This document shows positions 47,027-56,438 of a stretch of 64,000 nucleotides of DNA, in pieces. Each line of letters starts with the position of its first letter. The stretch's first letter is position 1. Source of the stretch: Platerodrilus igneus. Lineage: Eukaryota > Arthropoda > Insecta > Coleoptera > Lycidae. The position numbers and the translations under genes are program-made. The notes beneath the pieces are model-generated. The model was given only the letters and a program-made list of their open reading frames with translations, made no database searches and was not told where the DNA came from. The stretch lies in the NCBI GenBank assembly GCA_036346225.1, contig JARFIW010001177.1:1892501-1956500 (forward strand), in the 5' to 3' direction.

Positions 47027-48728
47027 TTATGCCGCCCCCCCACACTCTTTTTGTTGCGCGCCTTTTCTTATTAATTTAATGACTTTATATGATGTGCAAA
47101 TACTTATTTCACGCCACGTATTTTAGCAACGTTTGGTTGGTTAATTAAATCAAAATTGTTTTTAATATGCCTCGACTATATGAACTCTTTCTTCCCAGGG
47201 TATCCACCTACTTACCGTGGGTTCAGTGGTAAGTAGATGTGCAATGCCCAACCAAACTGCACTATCTTTTGTTTTAGTACCTTTTTTAGAATTTACTTGT
47301 GTATATGCCAAATTTTATGTGATCCACGTAGCCTTGTGCCAAATTAATTAATACCACAAAATTTATGACTTTGACGTTATAATACACCGTACTCACCTGA
47401 ATTATACGTCGTTAACGGCCTCTCTTAATGCTGGCTCAAAATCCTTTTCGCCGTATGCGCCTTCACAAGGTTTCACTATCACTTTGAACTGCCGTCTAGC
47501 CTCCAGGTGTCTTTTCTTTAATTTTGTTGCGCCCAAATCTAAAATAAATATAACTCGAATTTAGAATTTAGAATACCCTTTTTTATTTACTTCCCCTGCG
47601 CTAATTCTTCCTTAGTAATTTCTTCTTTGACTTATATCCTTCCGCCTGCTACTCTTACGCTGCCTTCTAATATTGCTCCTCTCGTTCTAAAGCAATCCAA
47701 ATCTACCCTCGTTCCTATTAACCATTCAATCCAAATCCATCCTCGTTCCTATTTACCACTCAATCCAAATCTATCTTCGTTCCTATTTACCACTCAATGC
47801 CCCGCTACACATAAATCCATATCCAAATCAATCCTTATATTTTTCACTCTTATGCTTCTCACTTGATGCCTTCTACCTATATAATCTCGTTCCAATCCAA
47901 TCTTATTATCCGCCGGTTCGCTGTCGTACTAATTCCAATATTCACTTTTATTCGTCGCCGCTATTAATTCTTTATACACTGATGCTTCTCTTTACTCTTC
48001 TGTTATAAATCAAACTCTTACAATTCAATCACATTTATTTACTCTTCCAAAAATATTTATACAATTTAGCGCAGTTTCATAAAACACGTCTTTACACAAA
48101 AATAATTCGAAATCGACTCCCTTTGTTTACTATCCTAAGTGATAATTACAACATTTTCTGCCTACTCTATTACATATTATATAAAAAAAACCATCCAATA
48201 ACATTTTATCACTGAGTTTGTGTCACAAATACCTTAAATTTTGTCTTTTACACTTTCCTATTTTATACATAATATTCTATCATTGGTCCTAAATATTTCA
48301 CAACCCTTCAATCATATTTGAGACTGTTATTACTTATAATTTTGAGATTACATGTTTGTCCAAAAGTTGATTCTAGTAAAATAAAAGCCAAAATAATTCA
48401 CATATGAACCTGGATCTGCGTGGCTAATAGTGGACAACCATAGACGCATCCGGTTTTCGGTTGGCAAATGTACGTTCAATGGCCTATTAAATTATAACTC
48501 AGTATAAAACCTTGAGCACTGTGTATTTTATCACGTCATCAAGTTATTATAATTTACATCTTGGCACTTACATTTCAACTAACATTTTAAATACTTTAAC
48601 GTATGTAAAGTACGGCAAACACACATTTTAAAATTACGGGATCTGATATATGGATTATTTTATTTGGCATACACTACCTTCTACTCAAAACAACCCTTAG
48701 AACCCTTGTGGCTCCTACTGACATTACA
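47024..48728 (-). repeat. LTR retrotransposon 2, 3' LTR
   Basis: 1705 bp. Minus-strand start is TGTAATG. The other end is shared with the second LTR back to TTCTTATGCC; whether the six bases before TG belong to the LTR is uncertain. Includes a CT-rich tract of imperfect repeats (AATCCAAATC near 47690-47780); the ORF there is not a gene. Confidence 0.95.
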
Positions 48729-48923
48729 CTGGCCCCACTGGTTTTGAATAAAAGTGGAAATATCGTCTGTTTTATACTCTTTTCTTGGTGTGCATAATTT
48801 CTAGTTTTTATTTAAAACCACTCCCCGCATTTCTACATATTAATTATTCAACCCCTACTTTTATTTCTCTCACGTCTGTCTAACTACGCTACATAATAAC
48901 CTACACTATAAAATAAAACAAAA
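48729..48923 (-). other. 3' non-coding segment of retrotransposon 2
   Basis: A purine-rich AGTGGGGCCAG on the minus strand lies directly against the 3' LTR and is the candidate polypurine tract. Confidence 0.5.
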
Positions 48924-51158
48924 TTAAACTTTCCGTCGCATGAACTCTCCTCCTACTAAACCCTCTTCTTGTACAATTTTGTATGGATATAAATTTTCTA
49001 AGTGAAAACGCCCACGATATTCCCCTGTCATAGTATCTAATTCAAACGTATTTCCTTCCGCAAAAATACGCGTGATTTTGTACGGCCCTTCGTAAGGAAA
49101 CAACAACTTTGCGCAAATGTTTCTGTCGCGGTTTGAAACCCTTAATCTTTTTACTACCACCATATCTCCTATTTCAAAAATCGTCCTTTTCTTAATCCTA
49201 CTACACCTTCGCTCGATGTCCCTACGCTGCATCCTTTCGATTCTACGCCTAACACTACCCAACAACTCTGTGATGTCTTGCACCTCGACTTCTTCCCTCC
49301 AAGGCCTAGCTGGTATAATCTTCCTAATCAATGTTATCGGACATGTTTCTGTAACCGAACTCGGTACGCAATTCATAAAATTTTCAATCTGTGGCAGATA
49401 TCTAATCCATCTATCGTGGTGCTCTTGCGTCGCCAACCGTAGATATTTTATTACCTCTCGTATATAACGTTCGCATGGATTTGCTTTCGGATGCCGTATA
49501 CTGCTAAATGATACCTTAATATGCGCCTTATTTAACCCGTTTCTGAATCTTTGGTTGTTGAAATAAGTCGCGTTGTCTACCAAAATCCTATTCATTTTCC
49601 CGACCTGGCTTCCAAATTCTCTAATCGACTGTAAAGCATGCACCGTGTTACTTCGTCTTGCCGGACATAATTTAACAAATTTCGAAAAAACGTCTACCAT
49701 TACCAATATGTGCCGATACCCCTGTTCACTAGTAATTAGGTTGCTCAAGTAATCAATAGCTACCAATTCTAACGGTCCGCTCACGCTCACATTCATCGGT
49801 ATGTTCTGCAACACCACGTTCTTGTCTTTCCCTAAAATACAAATCTTGCAACGATTAATCCTTTCTTTAACCACCGTGATATCGTTTCTTGCATAAAACG
49901 CCTCTCGAAATATCAAAAATGTTTTTCTAATGCCTATATGTCCAAATTTTAAATGAATTTCATCTATAATTTCCACAGCCGCGTCTCTGGATACCACTAA
50001 CAGCTCTGCATCACCTATACTTTTTATTACAAACTGCCCTACAATGGTAAATTTACGGTACTCCTCTACATTTTCCCTTGTTAATTTCTCGCGTATCGAG
50101 CTCACCTCACTGTGCCTCTGCGTCTCCATAAGCTTGGCGTTTGTCCACCGACCAACATCCCTGAACTCCTGCAAAGCAACTAAACAATCCTTTACGTCAT
50201 CTTTATGCGCCTCCACCTGCGGTCTGCTTAGAAAATCCGCCGTCACATTCTCCTTTCCTGGTTTGTGTTTAATTTCAAAATCGTACTCTTGCAATACTAG
50301 TGCCCACCTGTACAACCTACTTTTTAAAAACTCCTTTTTCTTCATGAATGTTACCACCGTGTTGTCGGATTCTATCAAAAATTTCTTTCCTAGTAGATAA
50401 AAACGTAACTTTTTCACTGCATATACTATCGCCAACATCTCCTTCTCTGCCGTCGCATATCTGGTTTCGCAGTTTTTTAACACCCTTGAAATAAATACAA
50501 TTGGTACTTCAGCTCCGTCCTGGATCTGCACCAACTCAGCCCCAATCGCATATTTCGACGCATCCGTCCTCAAAATAAATTCGTCTTTGAAATTTGGATA
50601 TTTTAACGACAACTCTTCATAAAACGCACGTTTTAAATCTTGAAACGCCTTCTCCCGTTCAGCAGTCCATTTCCATCTTTCGTTTTTCCTTAACAAACTC
50701 ACCAACGGCAAACACAACTCAGAATATCTCGGTATAAACCGTTTATAATAATTTAAAACCCCTAAAAATCCTCGCAATCCTCTTACATTCTTTGGTTGCG
50801 CGATATTTTTCAACTCGTCCAACCTTTTATTACAAATTCTCATACCATGTTCACTAATTTCAAATCCTAAATACGTGACCTGGCTCTTAAACAATTCGCA
50901 TTTTTCCACGTTCAACTTCAATCCCCCTTCGTCCAGTCTTTGGATCACCTTTTCTAAATGCTCCATGTGTTCTTGCTCGTTCCTGGAAAAAATCAATAAA
51001 TCATCCACATAGTGCGAACAGAAACATTCATACTCGTTGAACAGCTTCTGCATGGCCCTTACAAGTGCTGCTGAAGAACTACTTAAACCAAATGGAACTA
51101 CAGAAAACATAAATCTCCCCTTCAATACTAAACCCCGTAAACTTCTTACTATCTTCAT
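48924..51158 (-). CDS. Retrotransposon 2 RT, RNase H and integrase
   Basis: 744 residues. RT palm with VPFGLSSSSAALVRAMQ (about 21-38) and catalytic HYVDDLLIFS (about 49-58). Thumb region with LNVEKCELF and YLGFEI. RNase H with LRTDASKYAIGAELVQ (about 190-208) and ATAEKEMLAIVYAVKKL. Integrase zinc region HLKFGHIG and CKIC (about 395-435). Core catalytic blocks AIDYLS, ILVDNATYF and NPCERYIREV provide D, D and E. The C-terminal GPYKITRIF motif is typical of Gypsy integrases. The annotated ATG is not a real start: the true frame enters from upstream RT (51160-51200) and was separated by indels. Confidence 0.95.
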   Translation of the reverse strand: MKIVRSLRGLVLKGRFMFSVVPFGLSSSSAALVRAMQKLFNEYECFCSHYVDDLLIFSRNEQEHMEHLEKVIQRLDEGGLKLNVEKCELFKSQVTYLGFEISEHGMRICNKRLDELKNIAQPKNVRGLRGFLGVLNYYKRFIPRYSELCLPLVSLLRKNERWKWTAEREKAFQDLKRAFYEELSLKYPNFKDEFILRTDASKYAIGAELVQIQDGAEVPIVFISRVLKNCETRYATAEKEMLAIVYAVKKLRFYLLGKKFLIESDNTVVTFMKKKEFLKSRLYRWALVLQEYDFEIKHKPGKENVTADFLSRPQVEAHKDDVKDCLVALQEFRDVGRWTNAKLMETQRHSEVSSIREKLTRENVEEYRKFTIVGQFVIKSIGDAELLVVSRDAAVEIIDEIHLKFGHIGIRKTFLIFREAFYARNDITVVKERINRCKICILGKDKNVVLQNIPMNVSVSGPLELVAIDYLSNLITSEQGYRHILVMVDVFSKFVKLCPARRSNTVHALQSIREFGSQVGKMNRILVDNATYFNNQRFRNGLNKAHIKVSFSSIRHPKANPCERYIREVIKYLRLATQEHHDRWIRYLPQIENFMNCVPSSVTETCPITLIRKIIPARPWREEVEVQDITELLGSVRRRIERMQRRDIERRCSRIKKRTIFEIGDMVVVKRLRVSNRDRNICAKLLFPYEGPYKITRIFAEGNTFELDTMTGEYRGRFHLENLYPYKIVQEEGLVGGEFMRRKV

Positions 51159-51190
51159 GCAACGGAATCAACCAAAATGAATTTTTAAAT

Positions 51191-54049
51191 CTAACTTGCT
51201 AAAATCTTCATCTCATACACCTTATATAACAAATTATCCAACCCTTGTGGTTGTTCGTACTGCGCTTTTGTAATCGAATTCAACTTCCTCGCATCCAAAC
51301 AAATTCTTATATCCCTTTTATTGGGTTTAGGTACAATAACTACCGGGTTCACATATGAAGTTTTCGCTGGTTCGATGATTCCTTCTTTTAACATTTTACT
51401 AATCTCGGCTTTAACCCTATTTCTAATTGCAAACGGAATTGGATACACCTTGGTATTAAACCCCGTATCTTCCGTGACCTCTAACTTATGCGTATATCGC
51501 TTCGCAAATCTCGGCTCTTCATTAAACAATCCTATAAATCTATTAAATAATTCTTCTAGCTTCGCTTTAATATCGATACTCACTTTCCCTATCTGTTCAT
51601 CATCAATTATTCTCGCAAACATATTACATAATCTCACTTCAACCTGTCTATAATTACTTTCCCTATTCATTCCTAATCCTGACTTATCTATATCATTTCC
51701 ATTCCTATATTCCGAACTAACCGTAGGCACCACCCATAACTTATCTTTATCAAATATCCGAATCGACCTATCATTTCCATCTATATTCAATCCAAAATCC
51801 TCTATAAAATCCATTCTTAATATAAAATCTAGCTGCAACCTCTTTGTAATCAAGAACTCTGCATCTCCTGCCTTTTTATTCCCTACAAATATCGGTACAC
51901 GGATGACCCTATAAATCGTCGTTAGCTTTTTGTTTATTGCCGACCATAAATTAACCCCATCAATTGTATCTATTCGTCCTTTTAAAAATTCTGCATGTTT
52001 TATCACCACATTTTCATCTACCAGCGACAACTGCGAACCACTATCAACTAAAGCAACATATAAACAATCTCTTAACCTAATATTAATAAACAACAAGTTC
52101 TTTTTATTAAAGGTATAATTATTTAACAACAAATCTCTTAAACTATAACATACGTCTATATTCAACCCTAAACATTCGGTCTTCCAAAAATTGACGTTTT
52201 TTTTTTGTACTGTAGGTGCCTCGTGTATTTGTACCACCTCGATCTTGTCCATGTCCTTTGTATTCGCGCTTGTCGTCATATGTTGGACGTTTACGTCCCT
52301 GTCCGTCCGGCTGTATCCGTTACGCGTTCCGCCTCCCGTAATACGGCCGTCATCCTCGTCGTTGCCGTGCTGGTACCTATTTTGTCCTTGGTATTCGTTC
52401 ACCCGGTGTTCCCTATTGTAATACTGTCGTCGGTTTCCGTCGTGTCCCCAATGATTACGCTGTCCGTGGTTGAAAAAGTCCTGTCGGTAGTTAGGTCTGT
52501 GTTCGTGGTATGCATGTCGTCGGTTTTCGTCCCTATAACCCCGGTTTTGCTCCCAATAATTTGCGCGTGTCTTTGCCTCCAGTGCCGTCGTTAAGTCGAA
52601 ATTCCGCATCACTCCTAAAAATTCCCGCAGTGTCTTTACGTTTTGTACTACAACCATCTTTGTCACTTCTGGTTCCATGTGTCCCGCAAGTAGTAACACT
52701 ATGTCGTCCTCGCCCAATTTTGGTGTCAGATGTTGTGCCTGGTTATATTTGTCGATCGCGTATTCTTCGCGTGATCCGTGTGTCCTACTGTAATGTCCCG
52801 TGATTAAATTTGTCCATATGTCTGTCTGGTGTGTGTTACTCCAGAATTGTTCGATGAATAGTCGTCGAAATTCAGAGTATGTGTCGTACTGTCTGCGTAT
52901 AATGTTGTGCCATTTTTCTGCGTTACCTGTCAAAGTTGCCCCAACGATCTGTAATTTCGTCCTTTCATTCTCGGTCTCCACGATTTCGTCCAGTCTGTCC
53001 AAAAATCCCATCGGTTGTTCAGTCCGTCGTCCTTCAAATTTTGGTAACGCGTCCCGGTTCAATTTTATATGCTGTCCGTAGTCTAGTCCTTCGCGTCTTC
53101 TTTCTAGGTCGTCTAATTTGTCATGTATTTGTCTTACTTCATTTCCGACCATGATTTCTAATATTGTCGCGTTATCTATTAGTTTTGCGTCCAGTTGTGT
53201 CCTAACGTTCACATTTTCGTTCTGTAGTGTTTCTAATGTCTGTCCTAAATTTCTGTAATTTGTCGTATGCCTTTTGTCACATGTCTGTATTTCATTGTTT
53301 ACCGTCGACAACCCGCTAATCATATTCTCCTCGACTGTCTCCACGCGTGTCTTTATTTCCGATCGTAGGTCCGTCCTTGTTGCGTTCAAGTCTCCCTGAA
53401 ACTGTACCCGTGTGTTTTCTATCTTGTCGTCAACTCTGTCTACCTTTTCTTGTAATTCTGTCCTTAGTTCGTCCTTTACAGTTTGTATCGACGTGAGTAG
53501 ATAGTCCTGTGTGTAGTCTAATTTTGCCGTCAGTTCGGCGTGCGCCGTCCTAAACTCATTCCTCAGTTCGGTGTGTGAATCTGTAATTTTGTCAGTTAAA
53601 TTCGTATGTGAATCTACAATTTTGTCAGTTAAATCCGTCCGCGACTCTGCAATTTGGTTTGTTAATTTCGTTTGTAGTTCCGTGTGTGATTCTTTTTGTT
53701 CCGTGCGTACAGTATTAAGCTCTGTTTTTAACTCCGCCAGTGTCTTCAAATCGTCTTTTATACACATCAGGAATCGCATTATATCCTGGTTTCCGGCGGT
53801 TTCTGCTACCTTGACCTCCTGTACCGTCGCTTGGTCCGTTTCCATGTTGATCACCTCCGGATATATCTGCCTCACCTCCGTCTCCTGGATATCTCCCCCT
53901 GCGTCTAACTCCACGTCTTGTGTCCTGAATTTCGCGTCAACTCCGTATATTCTTCCTGATCTCGTAATCCGTTTCGTGTCCGCGTCTGTCATCTCTGCTG
54001 CCTTTTTTGAACTCCTTTTTCTGAAAAAACATAAACTTACGGGCCCCAC
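51191..54049 (-). CDS. Retrotransposon 2 gag, protease and RT start
   Basis: 952 residues. N-terminal basic start, then a long coiled coil (about 90-310) with 11-residue repeats (SHTNLTDKITD type). Gag core about 325-485 (LPKFEGRRTEQP, LTGNAEKWHNII, FRRLFIEQFW). An Arg/His/Asn/Tyr-rich nucleic-acid-binding tail (about 495-570) replaces zinc knuckles. Protease active site VALVDSGSQLSLVDE (about 665). RT fingers begin at about 870 (GIIEPAKTSYVNPVVIVPKP, ICLDARKLNSIT). The ORF ends at a stop created by a frame change at about 51200. Gag and pol share one frame here, with no frameshift between them. Confidence 0.93.
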   Translation of the reverse strand: MGPVSLCFFRKRSSKKAAEMTDADTKRITRSGRIYGVDAKFRTQDVELDAGGDIQETEVRQIYPEVINMETDQATVQEVKVAETAGNQDIMRFLMCIKDDLKTLAELKTELNTVRTEQKESHTELQTKLTNQIAESRTDLTDKIVDSHTNLTDKITDSHTELRNEFRTAHAELTAKLDYTQDYLLTSIQTVKDELRTELQEKVDRVDDKIENTRVQFQGDLNATRTDLRSEIKTRVETVEENMISGLSTVNNEIQTCDKRHTTNYRNLGQTLETLQNENVNVRTQLDAKLIDNATILEIMVGNEVRQIHDKLDDLERRREGLDYGQHIKLNRDALPKFEGRRTEQPMGFLDRLDEIVETENERTKLQIVGATLTGNAEKWHNIIRRQYDTYSEFRRLFIEQFWSNTHQTDIWTNLITGHYSRTHGSREEYAIDKYNQAQHLTPKLGEDDIVLLLAGHMEPEVTKMVVVQNVKTLREFLGVMRNFDLTTALEAKTRANYWEQNRGYRDENRRHAYHEHRPNYRQDFFNHGQRNHWGHDGNRRQYYNREHRVNEYQGQNRYQHGNDEDDGRITGGGTRNGYSRTDRDVNVQHMTTSANTKDMDKIEVVQIHEAPTVQKKNVNFWKTECLGLNIDVCYSLRDLLLNNYTFNKKNLLFINIRLRDCLYVALVDSGSQLSLVDENVVIKHAEFLKGRIDTIDGVNLWSAINKKLTTIYRVIRVPIFVGNKKAGDAEFLITKRLQLDFILRMDFIEDFGLNIDGNDRSIRIFDKDKLWVVPTVSSEYRNGNDIDKSGLGMNRESNYRQVEVRLCNMFARIIDDEQIGKVSIDIKAKLEELFNRFIGLFNEEPRFAKRYTHKLEVTEDTGFNTKVYPIPFAIRNRVKAEISKMLKEGIIEPAKTSYVNPVVIVPKPNKRDIRICLDARKLNSITKAQYEQPQGLDNLLYKVYEMKILAS
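53560..53690 (-). repeat. 33 bp tandem repeats encoding hendecad coiled coil
   Basis: About four degenerate 33 bp units within gag, each encoding eleven residues of the SHTNLTDKIVD type. The period fits an 11-residue (three-turn) coiled-coil repeat. Confidence 0.75.
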
Positions 54050-54121
54050 CTAATCTCGGGATCCCGTATCCTACTACTATTTCTATCTAGCTTTCGATCT
54101 ATCGAGCCTTTTATCTAGCCC

Positions 54122-54139
54122 CACGTTGGGTTTGCCACC
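54122..54139 (-). promoter_or_regulatory. Probable primer-binding site of retrotransposon 2
   Basis: Minus-strand sequence after the 5' LTR is GGTGGCAAACCCAACGTGG. TGG begins two bases from the LTR edge. tRNA not assigned. Confidence 0.5.
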
Positions 54140-55841
54140 TTCTTATGCCGCCCCCCCACACTCTTTTTGTTGCGCGCCTCTTCTTATTAATTTAATGACT
54201 TTATATGATGTGCAAATACTTATTTCACGCCACGTATTTTAGCAACGTTTGGTTGGTTAATTAAATCAAAATTGTTTTTAATATGCCTCGACTATATGAA
54301 CTCTTTCTTCCCAGGGTATCCACCTACTTATCGTGGGTTCAGTGGTAAGTAGATGTGCAATGCCCAACCAAACTGCACTATCTTTTGTTTTAGTACCTTT
54401 TTTAGAATTTACTTGTGTATATGCCAAATTTTATGTGATCCACGTAGCCTTGTGCCAAATTAATTAATACCACAAAATTTATGACTTTGACGTTATAATA
54501 CACCGTACTCACCTGAATTATACGTCGTTAACGGCCTCTCTTAATGCTGGCTCAAAATCCTTTTCGCCGTATGCGCCTTCACAAGGTTTCACTATCACTT
54601 TGAACTGCCGTCTAGCCTCCAGGTGTCTTTTCTTTAATTTTGTTGCGCCCAAATCTAAAATAAATATAACCCGAATTTAGAATTTAGAATACCCTTTTTT
54701 ATTTACTTCCCCTGCGCTAATTCTTCCTTAGTAATTTCTTCTTTGACTTATATCCTTCCGCCTGCTACTCTTACGCTGCCTTCTAATTTTGCTCCTCTCG
54801 TTCTAAAGCAATCCAAATCTACCCTCGTTCCTATTAACCATTCAATCCAAATCCATCCTCGTTCCTATTTACCACTCAATCCAAATCTATCTTCGTTCTT
54901 ATTTACCACTCAATGCCCCGCTACACATAAATCCATATCCAAATCAATCCTTATATTTTTCACTCTTATGTTTCTCACTTGATGCCTTCTACCTATATAA
55001 TCTCGTTCCAATCCAATCTTATTATCCGCCGGTTCGCTGTCGTACTAATTCCAATATTCACTTTTATTCGTCGCCGCTATTAATTCTTTATACACTGATG
55101 CTTCTCTTTACTCTTCTGTTATAAATCAAACTCTTACAATTCAATCACATTTATTTACTCTTCCAAAAATATTTATACAATTTAGCGCAGTTTCATAAAA
55201 CACGTCTTTACACAAAAATAATTCGAAATCGACTCCCTTTGTTTACTATCCTAAGTGATAATTACAACATTTTCTGCCCACTCTATTACATATTATATAA
55301 AAAAAACCATCCAATAACATTTTATCACTGAGTTTGTGTCACAAATACCTCAAATTTTGTCTTTTACACTTTCCTATTTTATACATAATATTCTATCATT
55401 GGTCCTAAATATTTCACAACCCTTCAATCATATTTGAGACTGTTATTACTTATAATTTTGAGATTACATGTTTGTCCAAAAGTTGATTCTAGTAAAATAA
55501 AAGCCAAAATAATTCACATATGAACCTGGATCTGCGTGGCTAATAGTGGACATCCATAGACGCATCCGGTTTTCGGTTGGCAAATGTACGTTCAATGGCC
55601 TATTAAATTATAACTCAGTATAAAACCTTGAGCACTGTGTATTTTATCACGTCATCAAGTCATTATAATTTACATCTTGGCACTTACATTTCAACTAACA
55701 TTTTAAATACTTTAACGTATGTAAAGTACGGCAAACATACATTTTAAAATTACGGGATCTGATATATGGATTATTTTATTTGGCATACACTACCTTCTAC
55801 TCAAAACAACCCTTAGAACCCTTGTGGCTCCTACTGACATT

Positions 55842-55844
<3 letters not shown>
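54140..55844 (-). repeat. LTR retrotransposon 2, 5' LTR
   Basis: 1705 bp, same length as 47024-48728. The differences seen are single substitutions only. Confidence 0.95.

Positions 55845-55886
<42 letters not shown>
55845..55886. repeat. (TA)n microsatellite, right flank of retrotransposon 2
   Basis: About 42 bp of TA repeats, the other half of the microsatellite split by the element. Confidence 0.95.
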
Positions 55887-55890
<4 letters not shown>

Positions 55891-56094
55891 TTGGAGGATA
55901 TGTAATTAACGCACTGACGAAATTAATAAAAACAAGAGAATGTCCACAATTAATCCAAAGCCTACTAGACCGACCTAAAAAATTTTAATTTAATTTAGCC
56001 ATTTACAGAAAATAGTTTCTTATTATTTTCCTAAATAACGGTCACAGATACAAAAAATCTTCAAGAGACGAAAAGGTTTTTAAACAGAACAGGA

Positions 56095-56438
56095 AATTCA
56101 TTTTGTGTTTTAAGATCTATCACCGGCCCACCTCAAAAAAGTTTAGGGGGAGAAACGGGGGTATAAACGCCGAAAAACTACCACCCTGTAGATTCTAACA
56201 ACCATTCGACATGCCCAATAATGTAAATCCTACAACGTAACGTATATTCCAAATTTGATTTTAATATCTCAAAAACTGCAGAAGCTAGAAAAAGAAAACG
56301 AAAAAAATTTCGATACTTCAACACCCTGTAGATCGGAAACGAAGCGTATGCGGACCTATATTTATATAAATTTTTAGTCATAAAATTCGTCAAAAATTCA
56401 CACCGTTTCGTATGTACATGATATTTAGAAACACCCTG
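56095..56438 (-). mobile_element. Mariner end fragment
   Basis: Inverse match to 44807-45155. It ends with ACACCCTG at 56438. Internally it repeats the CTACAGGGTG motif (inverted at about 56321-56334 and 56189-56200), as does the other copy. No transposase remains. Confidence 0.8.

Larger units (their letters stand above)
47024..55844 (-). mobile_element. Ty3/Gypsy LTR retrotransposon 2, young insertion
   Basis: 8.8 kb element on the minus strand with two 1705 bp LTRs differing at about 11 positions counted by eye. Two long ORFs cover gag-protease-RT start and RT-RNase H-integrase. Only a cluster of small indels within about 100 bp of RT separates them. No env. Both flanks are TA repeats. 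Confidence 0.96.

Noticed and set aside
47627..47866. 79-residue ORF repeated at 54743-54982
   Set aside because: Lies in both LTRs of retrotransposon 2; CT-rich imperfect repeats, present twice only because LTRs are duplicated.
52191..54053. Plus-strand ORFs opposite retrotransposon 2 gag
   Set aside because: Antisense shadows of a long open frame with strong coding bias.
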